Of a DNA stretch of 61,930 nt, positions 43,019 to 52,092 are shown piece after piece. The notes under the pieces are model-generated. The model was not told where the DNA came from and searched no databases. It was given only the letters and a program-made list of their open reading frames with translations. The position numbers were made by a program, and so were the translations under genes. Each line of letters begins with the position of its first letter. Position 1 is the first letter of the stretch. The stretch is taken from assembly GCA_052148715.1 (NCBI GenBank), contig JBKQHQ010000088.1:1-61930 (forward strand). Reading direction: 5' to 3'. Origin of the DNA: JBKQHQ01 sp052148715. GTDB lineage: Bacteria; Pseudomonadota; Alphaproteobacteria; Rhizobiales; Xanthobacteraceae.

Positions 43019-43104
43019 ATTCCTTGACTTCGCTTGGCGAGTGGATAGACTAATAAGGCTGGACAGTCGCAACAAAGTCGGCTGCTGCGCTCTGGAGTTT
43101 CAGA

Positions 43105-43311
43105 ATGGCTAAGGGCACTGTGAAGTGGTTCAACCCGACCAAAGGGTACGGATTCATTCAACCAGCAGGCGGCGGCGGGAAGGACGTTTTCGTTCATATC
43201 TCGGCCGTTGAAAAGGCGGGCTTAAGCACCCTCAATGAGGGCCAGAGTGTCGAGTACGATGAAGTACCCAACAAAGGTAAAACGTCGGCGGAAAACCTAA
43301 AGGTCAAGTAA
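43105..43311 (+). CDS. Cold-shock protein (CspA family)
   Basis: A 68-residue single cold-shock domain. RNA-binding motifs RNP1 (KGYGFIQP) and RNP2 (VFVHISAVE) are intact, in MAKGTVKWFNPTKGYGF order. It acts as a single-stranded RNA/DNA chaperone in the cytosol; alphaproteobacteria have several, not all cold-induced. A site resembling the TGTC palindrome lies about 90 bases upstream, shared with the kinase and crystallin genes, so it may belong to the same stress regulon. Confidence 0.93.
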   Translation: MAKGTVKWFNPTKGYGFIQPAGGGGKDVFVHISAVEKAGLSTLNEGQSVEYDEVPNKGKTSAENLKVK

Positions 43312-43510
43312 CCAGTTCGAGTTGCCATTTGCGTCAACATCGTCGGTCTCTTTCAGGTCGGTCTCTCTCAGTTCGGCGAACCGATCTCACAGCCGCTCCG
43401 CGCGTGTTCGTCTCGATCATTCTGCGCGTGCCGGACCTGTCGGCCCGCATGCAGAAGTGCAGAAGCGAACCCGCGGCGCTGCGGCGACTGTCGCCAAACA
43501 TCGCGTGCGC

Positions 43511-45499
43511 TCAACGTTCGAGAACGTACCGCCCTGGCGCCGCGCCGAGCGGCGGATAGCCCTTATCGGGCGCGCCGAGCGGGGGCGGCGCGGCACGCCC
43601 GGCGGATTTGCGCTCCAGCCATTCGGCCCAGACGGGCCACCATGAGCCCTCGGAACTGGCATTGCTCAGATACCAGGTGTCAGGGTCGACATACGTCTCA
43701 CCTGCCGGACGGTGAGAAATCCGGAAATGCCGGTGCTTGTGACCAGGCTCGCTCACGATGCCCGCATTGTGACCACCGCTGGTCAGGACAAAGGTGACGT
43801 CCGTTTCGCTCACGAGGTTGATCTTGTAGACCGAGCGCCATGGTGCGACGTGGTCCGCTTCCGTCGTTACCGCGAATATCGGTGCGCGGATGTCGCTCAG
43901 CACGACAGGCCGGCCGTCCACCCGATACCGCCCTTCGAACAGGTCGTTGTTGAGAAAGAGGCGGCGCAGATACTCGCTATGCATGCGGTAGGGCATGCGT
44001 GTCGTATCGGCGTTCCAGGCCATAAGATCGGTGTCGACGATCATGGGCGAGCGCTGGCCCAGCATGTATTCCTGCACCAAGCGCGACCAGATGAGATCGT
44101 TGGACCGCAGGAGCTGGAACACGCCGGCCATCTGCTTGGTATCGAGATAGCCCTGGTCCCACATGATATCTTCGACATAGCTGAGCTGGCTCTCGTCGAT
44201 GAACAGCATCAGCTCGCCCGCCTCGGTGAAATCGGTCTGCGCCGCCAGGAGCGTCACCGAATTGAGCGCGGCCTCGCCCTCCCGCGCCAAGAAAGCCGCA
44301 GCGATCGACAGCAGCGTGCCGCCCAGACAGTAGCCGAGCGCGTTCACCTTGCGCTCCGGCAAGATCGTCCGCACAGCCTTCAGCGCGTCCAGCACGCCGA
44401 GACGCAGGTAATCCTCCATACCGAGGTCGCGATCTTCAGCTGTCGGATTGTGCCAGGAGATCATGAACACGGTGTGACCTCGACCGATGAGGTAGTGCAC
44501 CAGCGAATTGGCAGGCGAAAGATCGAGGATGTAGTACTTCATGATCCAGGCCGGCACGACCAGCACCGGCTCGCCATAGACCTCGCGGGTCTCCGGCACA
44601 TACTGGATCAACTCCATCAACCGGTTGCGGTAGACGACCTGGCCTTTTGTTACGGCAACGTTCTGGCCTGGCTGGAACGCCTCGGCTCCAAGCGGCAGCT
44701 TACCGCCGACCGCGCGCTCCCAATCCGCCAAGAGATTCATGGCGCCGTGGACGAGGTTCTGCCCGCCTTCGCGGATGGTCGTCCCGAGAGCTTCGGGATT
44801 TGTCGCGATGAAATTGACCGGTGAGAAAGCATCGAGCAGCTGTCTCGTGACGAAGGAGACCACTTGCTCGTGGTGGGCCGACACACCGCCGATGCCGGTC
44901 GTCGCATTGTGCCACCATTGTTGATTCAAGAGAAATGCCTGGTGGATCACGCTGAACGGCCAGCGCTGCCACGCCTCGGTCTGGAAGCGGGTATCGTGCG
45001 GCAGCGGTTCGACGCAGCGCGGACAGGCCGGGTCACCAGCTTGCGCCGCATAGGTCGCCAGACGAACCGCCTTGCGCGCGGCCTTCTCGAGCAGCAGCTG
45101 CCATTTGCCTGGCGACACCGCGAGATGGAACGCCCAGTCGGCATAAGCGAGGCCCAGGCTGGCCGGCGAGACGCCGGCCGTGAACCGGCCCATGGTGGCA
45201 TGAAACAACCGGTCGCCGCTGGTCGGCGGATCGACCTCGGCGCGCGCGACGGGCGCCTGCGTCACAGGCGTCGTAGCCATCCCGGATCGTTGGCCGGCCG
45301 CGGGCTGCAGACCGAGCCGTGAAAACTGCCCCCAGGTCCGCAGCAGATCCGTCGACGCTTCCGTCCACCAGGACAGTGGCCATCCCGCAAATTCAGCCGA
45401 TTTATTCGATTGCACCTCCGGCGAGGTTTGTCCCGATGTCGGCACCGCGCGGTGGACCGTTGCAGCAGTCGGCAGTGCCTTGATGGTTCCTGTCTCCAT
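43511..45499 (-). CDS. phaC: Polyhydroxyalkanoate synthase
   Basis: A 662-residue PHA polymerase. The ATG at 45499 has GGAGG upstream; an open extension to 45742 is not similar. The nucleophile is C391 in GYCLGGTLLS (the lipase-like box with Cys), with Asp near EADHVAPW and His in SGGHNAGIV completing the triad; NPTAEDRDLGMEDY is another synthase block. It polymerises hydroxyacyl-CoA into storage granules. It is about 60 residues longer than typical class I enzymes at the N-terminus. No phaA/phaB lies nearby; an esterase-type depolymerase gene lies 7 kb away in the same island. Confidence 0.92.
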   Translation of the reverse strand: METGTIKALPTAATVHRAVPTSGQTSPEVQSNKSAEFAGWPLSWWTEASTDLLRTWGQFSRLGLQPAAGQRSGMATTPVTQAPVARAEVDPPTSGDRLFHATMGRFTAGVSPASLGLAYADWAFHLAVSPGKWQLLLEKAARKAVRLATYAAQAGDPACPRCVEPLPHDTRFQTEAWQRWPFSVIHQAFLLNQQWWHNATTGIGGVSAHHEQVVSFVTRQLLDAFSPVNFIATNPEALGTTIREGGQNLVHGAMNLLADWERAVGGKLPLGAEAFQPGQNVAVTKGQVVYRNRLMELIQYVPETREVYGEPVLVVPAWIMKYYILDLSPANSLVHYLIGRGHTVFMISWHNPTAEDRDLGMEDYLRLGVLDALKAVRTILPERKVNALGYCLGGTLLSIAAAFLAREGEAALNSVTLLAAQTDFTEAGELMLFIDESQLSYVEDIMWDQGYLDTKQMAGVFQLLRSNDLIWSRLVQEYMLGQRSPMIVDTDLMAWNADTTRMPYRMHSEYLRRLFLNNDLFEGRYRVDGRPVVLSDIRAPIFAVTTEADHVAPWRSVYKINLVSETDVTFVLTSGGHNAGIVSEPGHKHRHFRISHRPAGETYVDPDTWYLSNASSEGSWWPVWAEWLERKSAGRAAPPPLGAPDKGYPPLGAAPGRYVLER

Positions 45500-45649
45500 G
45501 ACGGAAAAACCTCCGACCGCTTTGAGCTGGCGACGGGTGCGGCATTGCCGGCACCGATACAAGGGTAATGCGCTGCATCGCCGTGGAGTGGTCACGCAGC
45601 ATTGCCAGCGTGAAATTAGCCAAAAAAAAAACACCCCCTCAGTGCCGCT

Positions 45650-45663
45650 TTGATCCAGCTCAA
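45650..45663. promoter_or_regulatory. Weak FNR/FixK-like box TTGATCCAGCTCAA
   Basis: First half-site exact, second differs by one base (CTCAA). It is 151 bases upstream of phaC and also overlaps the first codons of the ATPase remnant, so chance occurrence in coding sequence cannot be excluded. Confidence 0.35.
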
Positions 45664-46291
45664 CGTGTTCGTCTCCGCGGTGCAGGAGGGGCGCACGACG
45701 TTCCAGCGAATTCTGACCTACACGTTTCGGTCCATCATCCACAAGGTCTCCCAGGTGCTCTTTTTGCTGGCTGGGCTGGTCATCTTGGGAACCGCCGTGC
45801 TGACGCCGTTGCTGATGGTGCTGATGATGGTGGCCGGCGATTTCTTCGCCCTGTCCTCGGCGACGGACAATGTGCGGGCGTCGTCGCTCCCCAACGTCTG
45901 GCGAATCGGCAACCTCACCATCGCCGGCATCATCCGGGGGTTTTGCGATCTCGTCTTCTGTATCGCCAGTCTCGTGGTCGGAGGCTTTGCCCTCGGACTC
46001 GGCAGCGCGACTTTACGGACGCTAACGGTTGTCACCCTGGTGTTCAGCGGCCAAGCGATTTTCTACGTCTCGCGCAAGCGCTGGCATTTGTGGAGCTCCA
46101 GGCCCGGCTCCTGGCTGATCGCGTCGTCGATCCTCGACATCACGCTTTTCAGCACGCTCGCGACCCAGGACATCCTGATGGCACCTTTGCGGACAACCAT
46201 CGTAGCCTGCGTGTTCGGCGCGGCAATCGTCCTGGCCTTCTGCCTGGACACGGTGAAGGTCATGCTGCTCCGGCGTCTCGCCATCGCCTGA
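45650..46291 (+). pseudogene. 3' part of a P-type (proton-efflux-like) ATPase
   Basis: The 213-residue frame begins only at a TTG and encodes just the C-terminal membrane domain of a P-type ATPase: VQEGRTTFQRILTYTFRSII, then VLTPLLMVLMMVAGDFFALS, WRIGNLTIAGIIRGFCDLV, TLRTLTVVTLVFSGQAIFYV and RPGSWLIASSILDI. In bacterial PMA1-like ATPases the same order closes a protein of some 800 residues; the actuator, phosphorylation (DKTGT) and nucleotide domains are absent. A 5' truncation therefore joined this tail to the phaC upstream region. Confidence 0.75.
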
Positions 46292-46539
46292 CCGCGTACA
46301 AATTGGATTACGGCCCTTGCCCGATGATCCAATTCATAGAGCCGTCAGATCCGTCCATCGGATTGAGGCCAACGACCGAATGACAACCTGCCCGTCCGCC
46401 GGGTGCTGCAGGCCGGCTCTCGCGTCGCGTCATCCATGCGCCTTTTCTAATGCCGCGCAGGATTCGGCCTTATTCCGCCCGAAATCATAACGGCGACCAA
46501 CGAGATACAAATGGCAGCCGCCGGCAAGGCTGCTGATTT

Positions 46540-48123
46540 TCAGAACACCTGAAGCATACGCTGAATGACGTTCCCAATGCTGCCAATGCCGCGCCGGCGG
46601 ACATGCGTTTGCGGGGCCTTGGGTTGATCGGGCTGGCTCGTCCGCTCCGGACCGATCGCCTCGAACCGCGCCTTCTGCTCGTCGTTCAGAGCCGCGTAGA
46701 AGTCGTTGAGCGCCGGCCGCACCGTCTTGACCGCTTGCAGCATGGTGTCGAGCCGCTTTCCGACGGCGGCGAGCCGCGCCGGCGGCGTGAGCGGGTTGCC
46801 GGTCGGGCACGACGCCTTGAGCATGTCCGCCGCCTTGGCGGCGGCGTTCTGGAGCGCGAGGAGGCTAGCGCGCTGCGCCTCGGTCGGACGCACCGTCTGG
46901 TCGATCTCGGCGGTCGGCCAATCGGTCACGCCGGGCTGCGCGGCACCGCAGCTCTGCGCGGGCGCACCGGCGGGCGCTGTCGCCGTGCTGCTCTCCCGCT
47001 GATCCTCGCCGAGCGCGGTGAGCCGCTGCTTCTGCTCGTCGCTCAGGAGGCCGTAGAATTTCTCCAGCGGCGGCTGCACGGTCTCCACCGCCGCGATCAT
47101 CGCCTCGATGCGCTGTTGCATGGCGGCGAGCCGGCTCGGGGCGGTCAACGCGATATCGGCCGGGCAGGCGGCCTTGATGTCCTGCGCCGCCTTGCCCGAC
47201 GCGTTGGCAAGCTCGTCGAGCGCGGCTTGCTGCGCGGTGCTCGGCCGGATTGCCTGCTGCACCTGATCGATCGGAAGACCGGCGATGTCGCGGTTGTCTT
47301 CGCCGCACATTTGCGCCAGCGGGCCGACCGCGACGCTCGGCGCACCGGAGGCGGGGCCGCTCGGGTTTGTGCTGGCCTGTTGCGGCAGGTAGCCGGCGAG
47401 GTCGTCGTAGCCGTAGGGCGCGAACAGGCCGGCATAGATGTCGTTGTAGCCGTAGTCCCAGAACGAGTCGTCGTAGCCGCCGCCCCACAGCGCGTAGTCG
47501 TACATGTCGTAGTAGGCGAACGGCCAGAACAGCGGGCCGACCCATCCGTATCCGCCGTGCCGGTGTTGCCACCAGCCATGCCCGCCGTCGCGTCCGTAGT
47601 TCCATCCCGCCGTCGCCGCATGCGCCGTGATCAGGGCGCGGGCGTGCGTGTTGCGCAATGCGCTGGTGTTGCGAGTGGTCGAGCGGGAGCCCAACGCATT
47701 GCGCACGGCCCTGGAGGTGGTGTTTTCATTTCGGTTCGCGTTGGGCGTTTCGTTCCGGTTTTCATTGCCCGTGGCGTTCCGGCTGGAATTGAGCCGCGTT
47801 TCGCCACCGACCGAGCTGCTCGGGGTGTGGACCGCCACCGGCCGATTGCTGCGGAAGCTCGGCTGCGCGGATGAACGGGATATCGCCGGTCTGGCGCTGA
47901 TACGCGCGCCGCCGCCGACCGCTCGCGCGGCACCGCCGCCACCGATGGCACGCGCACCCGCGCCGCCGCCGTGAAATCCGCCGCCAGCGGGACGCGCACC
48001 GCCACCACCCCCGGGCGCTGCCCCACCTCCGCCGCGAGGAGGATTCGCTGCGCTTGCGGGCAACGCAAGCACGACCATGGTTGCCGCCGCAATCGCCACG
48101 ATGCGAATACCGATCTTCCGCAT
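46540..48123 (-). CDS. Secreted Spy/CpxP-like (LTXXQ) protein with tandem domains
   Basis: A 527-residue protein from ATG 48123 with GAAGGAG 7 bases upstream and a signal peptide ending LALPASAA. The first 120 residues are Gly/Ala/Arg-rich and disordered (GGGGAAPGGGGGARPAGGG), then an Asn/Arg/Thr-rich linker and a Tyr/Gly region (FAYYDMYDYALWGGGYD). Two similar C-terminal domains each start with C-G (AQMCGEDNRDIAGL and AQSCGAAQPGVTDW) and contain FYGLLSDEQKQRL or FYAALNDEQKARF, the LTXXQ-type helix of Spy/CpxP chaperones. Such proteins bind unfolded envelope proteins. An FNR/FixK-like box lies 125 bases upstream. Confidence 0.78.
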   Translation of the reverse strand: MRKIGIRIVAIAAATMVVLALPASAANPPRGGGGAAPGGGGGARPAGGGFHGGGAGARAIGGGGAARAVGGGARISARPAISRSSAQPSFRSNRPVAVHTPSSSVGGETRLNSSRNATGNENRNETPNANRNENTTSRAVRNALGSRSTTRNTSALRNTHARALITAHAATAGWNYGRDGGHGWWQHRHGGYGWVGPLFWPFAYYDMYDYALWGGGYDDSFWDYGYNDIYAGLFAPYGYDDLAGYLPQQASTNPSGPASGAPSVAVGPLAQMCGEDNRDIAGLPIDQVQQAIRPSTAQQAALDELANASGKAAQDIKAACPADIALTAPSRLAAMQQRIEAMIAAVETVQPPLEKFYGLLSDEQKQRLTALGEDQRESSTATAPAGAPAQSCGAAQPGVTDWPTAEIDQTVRPTEAQRASLLALQNAAAKAADMLKASCPTGNPLTPPARLAAVGKRLDTMLQAVKTVRPALNDFYAALNDEQKARFEAIGPERTSQPDQPKAPQTHVRRRGIGSIGNVIQRMLQVF

Positions 48124-48247
48124 GACAATCTCCTTCGGTGCCAAGGTCGCAGCGCCACGCGGACGTCAGTTCAAATTCGTCCTGGCGGTCAGGGCACCTC
48201 CCCGACCCGACCAAAATGTAACCTAACCACCTCTTGCGGCCGTGGCG

Positions 48248-48261
48248 TTGACTTGCATCAA
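48248..48261. promoter_or_regulatory. FNR/FixK-like box TTGACTTGCATCAA
   Basis: Fits TTGAY-N4-RTCAA, 125 bases upstream of the Spy-like gene start at 48123. Confidence 0.5.
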
Positions 48262-48362
48262 ATTCTCACGGCGGGCTGAACGCCTTCCAGTCGGCGGCAC
48301 GGCCGCCACTTGAACCGTGCGGACGAGCCGGCGGACACTACCAACCATTGGCAGCCTGGCCC

Positions 48363-49010
48363 TCAGGAGATTTCCGGTCCCCGTTCGGTCGCGAGGATTT
48401 CGACCGGATCCCCGAAATCGGGAATTGTTGCCGACGAAAGATCGGCGCGATAGTTTGCAAGAAGTTGCTGGTAGACCGCTTGCGGGGTGGGGGAGCAAGC
48501 CGGGACGCCTATGGCGGCGAGCGAGGCTGGAGTGATGTGCAGACCATGCCGACTAAGTTGATCGCGCAAGCCCGCGAATATCCCTTCATCTCCGTGAGCC
48601 GCGAGCACGGAAACAACCTCGGCGATGCCCTTTCCGCGTAAGACGGAAAAAACACCTGCGCGGTCGAGCCGCATGATCGGGGCGGTATCGATTGCGTATT
48701 GAGATGGACCGAACCAATATCCCAGCGCGCCGCCTTCGTTATCCTCCGCTATAAAGCCGCTATAGCGGAGCATGTCTGTCATTGCCTGAGCGTGGGCAAT
48801 TCGGTCCGGACCGCTCAGGTCGTTCCGACCGGAGCATTCGACGTCGGCCTGCGCTGGCCGCTGATTGCCCATGAGAAAGCGAACGCCCAACAAGTCGCCA
48901 CCGACCGCGCCACTTCTCTGCATCTCCAGGAGCAGGCGCAAATCGTTGGGCACGGGACGGCCGCCCAAATGGGATGCAGAGAATTCGGTGATGGGATTCG
49001 ATGGGGTCAT
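48363..49010 (-). CDS. Conserved-looking hypothetical cytosolic protein
   Basis: A 215-residue protein if it starts at ATG 49010 (MTPSNPITEFSASHLG), which has a GGAGA site upstream; the frame stays open to 49103. No signal peptide. Codon use is typical of real genes here. Visible features are GYWFGPSQYAIDTAPIMRLD and GKGIAEVVSVLAAHGDEGIF, which suggest an alpha/beta fold with a glycine-rich middle, but I recognise no family. It lies between the Spy-like and DUF1269 genes on the same strand. Confidence 0.6.
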   Translation of the reverse strand: MTPSNPITEFSASHLGGRPVPNDLRLLLEMQRSGAVGGDLLGVRFLMGNQRPAQADVECSGRNDLSGPDRIAHAQAMTDMLRYSGFIAEDNEGGALGYWFGPSQYAIDTAPIMRLDRAGVFSVLRGKGIAEVVSVLAAHGDEGIFAGLRDQLSRHGLHITPASLAAIGVPACSPTPQAVYQQLLANYRADLSSATIPDFGDPVEILATERGPEIS

Positions 49011-49162
49011 GTCGCCATTCTCCGCACTTGCATCTGTTTTGGGACGCACCCGCAACCGGCGAACATGCCCGTCCGCGCCCGGCCCCGGATGCCATACTGC
49101 CATTCATCGTCGGTCAGGCGCCAATGACGGATTGGCCTCCTTCACATCCAAAACCTTCAAGG

Positions 49163-49849
49163 CTACTTCTTGGGGTTCTGCTTGCCGAAGGCGGAATCCA
49201 CCTCATCTTTTTTGATACGCGCTGCCGGGTTGCCGCGCTCATTAAGATTCTGCTCCTCGGTGCCGTCGCCCATCATGCCGGGACGGGTAACGTCGGCTTG
49301 CTTACCGGTGCCATCCCCGAGTTCGACCGCCTTCGTGCCCTCATGCAGATCAAGACGCGATGGATTGAAGGTCTTGAGGATGGCCCGCGCACGCGCCACC
49401 TCTTCCGCTGGCCCGTGCGCCATCACAAGAAACTTGTCGGCCTTCACGGCCGCCTCGTAATCGACCACGCTGTCTTTCGGGATACCGATGCTGTAGAGCG
49501 CCGCACCCAGCACGCTCAGGCCACCGACCACGATCGCGCCTTCGATCGCGGAGGTGACTATAGCGGCGAGGTATCCAAGCACGATGACGTGGCCGACCAC
49601 CGGAATGGTCAGGAACAGCGCGCCGAAGAGCCAGCCCCAGAGGCCGCCCCAAAAGGCGCCGCGCGTACCCCAAAACTTGATCCGATCGCCAGCATTGTAG
49701 AAGCCGACGACCTTTTCATCGGTGTGGTAGCCTTTGCCGACGATGCTGAGGTGCTTCATATCAATACCGCCCTCGGCCAGCTTCTTAACGGCGGCTTCCG
49801 CCCCTTGATGATCGGCGAAAACGGCGATAACGGCGTCTGATCGTTCCAT
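49163..49849 (-). CDS. DUF1269/general-stress-type membrane protein
   Basis: A 228-residue protein with AAGGAGA before its ATG. The N-terminal YflT-like domain (VIAVFADHQGAEAAVKKLAE) is followed by two membrane segments in a glycine-rich stretch (GAFWGGLWGWLFGALF and AIEGAIVVGGLSVLGAALY), then a second soluble part (YEAAVKADKFLVMAHG) and a charged tail. The same arrangement is seen in bacterial heat-induced or general stress proteins. Its place among CsbD, cspA and Spy-like genes supports a stress role. Confidence 0.8.
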   Translation of the reverse strand: MERSDAVIAVFADHQGAEAAVKKLAEGGIDMKHLSIVGKGYHTDEKVVGFYNAGDRIKFWGTRGAFWGGLWGWLFGALFLTIPVVGHVIVLGYLAAIVTSAIEGAIVVGGLSVLGAALYSIGIPKDSVVDYEAAVKADKFLVMAHGPAEEVARARAILKTFNPSRLDLHEGTKAVELGDGTGKQADVTRPGMMGDGTEEQNLNERGNPAARIKKDEVDSAFGKQNPKK

Positions 49850-49975
49850 TTTGGTTCTCCTTTAGGATTGGTAACTGTAGGGCGATGATTCTTGACCTAG
49901 AGCACGATGACTTTTCTTCCAGTCGTCACCGCGATGGATTGCCGTATTCCCTCCTCCGGCGGCGCCGCTTCGGGA

Positions 49976-50788
49976 TCAGCGTGGGGAGGCCTCCTCCGCC
50001 CAGACGCGGAACCCAGACAAGGTACCGGGGCCAAAGTGGTGGGTCAGCGCCACGTCGGCGGCGTCGCGGCCCTGCGCAATGAGGATACGGCCGATCCGCG
50101 GGGCGTTGTTGCGGGGGTCGAATACGTGCCAACGGCCGCCGAGATAGACTTCCATCCACGCTGCGAAATCCATGGGCGCGTAGGGCGGGGGAAGGCCGAT
50201 ATCGGTGATGTAACCGGTGCAATAGCGCGCCGGGATGTTCAGGCAGCGGCAAAATGTGACGGCAAGATGGGTGTAGTCGCGGCAAACCCCGCGGCGCTCT
50301 GCGTATGTTTCAAATGCAGTTCTGGTGGCGCGGGAATGCTCGTAACCGAAGGTTATGTGGTCGTGCACGAAGTCGCAGATGGCCTGCACCCGCGGCCAGC
50401 CGAGCGGCGTATGTCCAAAAAGGCGCCAAGCCTCGTCGGAAAGGCGGTCGGTTTCACAGTAACGACTGCCAAGCAAGAACAGCAGGATTTCCGCCGGCAA
50501 GTATTGGACTTGGTGCTGAAGCGCGCTCAAATCGACCGGATCCGGCATGCCCGAGTCACGAACAACGGCGTCCGTGCCGAGGCTGAAACGACCCGCGGGC
50601 GCAACGAGCCGGCTGCACCAATTGCCGAAGCCGTCCCGGTAGCCCTCCATGGGAACCGACGGGTTGGTTATCAGATAATCCGGACGCTCCAGATCGGAGA
50701 AGCGCGAGAAGTGCACGTTCAGCGTTACGATCATCGGCGTCGTCTGCGGAAATTCAAAGCTCATCTCGCAACCGACATGGATACGCAT
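49976..50788 (-). CDS. Transglutaminase-like cysteine protease-fold protein
   Basis: A 270-residue protein from ATG 50788 (MRIHVGCEMSFEFPQTTPMI). An N-terminal bacterial transglutaminase beta domain precedes the core, where Cys is in ERRGVCRDYTHLAVTFCR and the Asp in WHVFDPRNN. At the place where the catalytic His normally stands (as in DFHAWFE) this protein has DFAAWMEVYLGGRW, so the triad seems to lack its histidine. It may be inactive, or a variant subfamily of this kind may exist. No signal peptide. It is read in the same direction as CsbD and DUF1269. Confidence 0.8.
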   Translation of the reverse strand: MRIHVGCEMSFEFPQTTPMIVTLNVHFSRFSDLERPDYLITNPSVPMEGYRDGFGNWCSRLVAPAGRFSLGTDAVVRDSGMPDPVDLSALQHQVQYLPAEILLFLLGSRYCETDRLSDEAWRLFGHTPLGWPRVQAICDFVHDHITFGYEHSRATRTAFETYAERRGVCRDYTHLAVTFCRCLNIPARYCTGYITDIGLPPPYAPMDFAAWMEVYLGGRWHVFDPRNNAPRIGRILIAQGRDAADVALTHHFGPGTLSGFRVWAEEASPR

Positions 50789-51032
50789 GAAATCCCCGCT
50801 GCTAGATCGGCGGCGCTTCGATGCAACGCGTGGCACGACGAAAATGATGGCTGGCAGCACCCGCCTTCCGCATGGCCGGAGAGCCGAGAGCATGCCGCCG
50901 TGCAGGAAATGGACGTAGCCAATCGAGAGACAAGCGCGCTCAACGCGCGCTTGTTCCCTCGACTATCTAATTATCTCGCTCCGGCTGGGGGCGGGATCGC
51001 TGCTGGTGAGAAGAAGCTCCCGCTCTCCACGC

Positions 51033-51206
51033 CTATTTCCCCTTGAGGGTGTCCTTGAGGCCGCCGATGGCGTTCTGAACCTTGCCCTCTACCCTGTCGG
51101 CTTTGCCCTCCGACTCCAGCTTGGCGTCGCCGACCGCCTTGCCGACCGCCTGCTTGACTTTGCCTTTGATTTCCTTCGCCGACCCAACGATCCGGTCCTT
51201 GTCCAT
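51033..51206 (-). CDS. CsbD-family stress protein
   Basis: A 57-residue hydrophilic helical protein starting at ATG 51206 with GGAGG 8 bases upstream. KDRIVGSAKEIKGKVKQAVG followed by AKLESEGKADRVEGKVQNAI is the CsbD repeat. CsbD-like proteins accumulate in the general stress response; their mechanism is unknown. An FNR/FixK-like box lies 105 bases upstream. Confidence 0.9.
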   Translation of the reverse strand: MDKDRIVGSAKEIKGKVKQAVGKAVGDAKLESEGKADRVEGKVQNAIGGLKDTLKGK

Positions 51207-51310
51207 GATTTCTTCCTCCAATGCCTGGAAGCCTAGAGCGGGAGAAATGGGCTATGGTGTCGTCTCGCTCCCGCTCTTCACAACATTGCGGCGCGCACCG
51301 GCCGTCGTCG

Positions 51311-51324
51311 TTGACCTGGATCAA
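51311..51324. promoter_or_regulatory. FNR/FixK-like box TTGACCTGGATCAA
   Basis: Fits TTGAY-N4-RTCAA, 105 bases upstream of the CsbD gene start at 51206; nearly the same sequence as the box at 42601. Confidence 0.55.
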
Positions 51325-51523
51325 CCGACATTTCCCTCGGCCATCTGCAAGGCGACATAGCTGGGCGCACGAGATTGGCACCCTGGCGTTTGGACCGTAG
51401 GCGCGTCTTCCGCGCGCATTACGTCTGCGATGACGATCTGTCGGCGCAGCTACGGGCGAGAACACCGGGATCCAGTGATGGCGACAAACGGACCTCCACG
51501 CCCCCTTGAAAGAATCGGCACGG

Positions 51524-51550
51524 CCATCCATATACCATCCACATGGATGG
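51524..51550. promoter_or_regulatory. Repeats before the ribbon-helix-helix gene
   Basis: CCATCCA (51524-51530) and TGGATGG (51544-51550) form an inverted repeat, and CCATCC recurs directly at 51535-51540. The site ends 17 bases before the start of a ribbon-helix-helix regulator, so it could be its own operator; it is also inside a longer open frame. Confidence 0.35.
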
Positions 51551-51567
51551 CAACGGGATCGCTACCA

Positions 51568-51990
51568 ATGGCTGAAGATAACGTGCACTACCTACGGTCA
51601 AAGACCGGCGAAACGGAAAAGATTACGATCAATCTGGGGTACGTCGACCTTGGCCAAATCGACCTGCTGGTCCACGAGGGCCTTTACTCGAACCGTACCG
51701 ATTTCATTAGGACCGCCATCCGCAATCAGATCGATCGCCACGCCGACGTCGTCAAACAGTCCACGGTCCGAAAGAGTCTGGACCTCGGTCTGCGGCACTA
51801 TAGCCGCGAAGATCTCGAAGCGGCGCGCGACGCCGGACGGATGCTGCAGATCCACGTGCTGGGTCTTGCCAGCATCGCCATGGATGTCACGCCCGAGCTT
51901 GCCCGCGCCACAATCGCTTCAGTGGTCGTGCTGGGTGCGTTGCACGCCAGCCCCGCGGTGAAGGCAGCGCTAGCCGACCGAACCCGGTGA
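51568..51990 (+). CDS. CopG-type ribbon-helix-helix regulator
   Basis: A 140-residue protein from ATG 51568 (MAEDNVHYLRSKTGETEKIT); an in-frame ATG at 51478 would add 30 residues. The ribbon strand EKITINLGYVDLGQIDLLV and helices LYSNRTDFIRTAIRNQID form a CopG/ParD-like fold. A longer C-terminal part (TVRKSLDLGLRHYSREDLEA, LQIHVLGLASI) is outside the DNA-binding domain and probably senses something or drives assembly. It precedes the esterase gene by about 100 bases on the same strand and probably regulates it. It is unlikely to be an antitoxin, because no toxin gene accompanies it. Confidence 0.75.
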   Translation: MAEDNVHYLRSKTGETEKITINLGYVDLGQIDLLVHEGLYSNRTDFIRTAIRNQIDRHADVVKQSTVRKSLDLGLRHYSREDLEAARDAGRMLQIHVLGLASIAMDVTPELARATIASVVVLGALHASPAVKAALADRTR

Positions 51991-52092
51991 GCGGCGCTCC
52001 GGCGTTCAGTGGCCAGACAACATTCCCAATAGGAAATAAGGGCTCCGCATGCGGACGCTCGATCTGTTTCCGCAACAAGGAAATCCGTAAGC

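Larger units (their letters stand above)
42430..43104. other. Long regulatory spacer between BA14K and cspA
   Basis: No convincing gene. It contains an FNR/FixK-like box (42601-42614) and a palindrome-like site before cspA (43003). A minus-strand hydrophobic stretch near 42850 (ATGIAAIVIAIILAFFVREN) has no usable start codon and may be a remnant of a small membrane protein. Confidence 0.5.

Noticed and set aside
51568..51990. Antitoxin of a toxin-antitoxin pair
   Set aside because: The RHH protein has a long extra domain and the next gene is an esterase, not a toxin.
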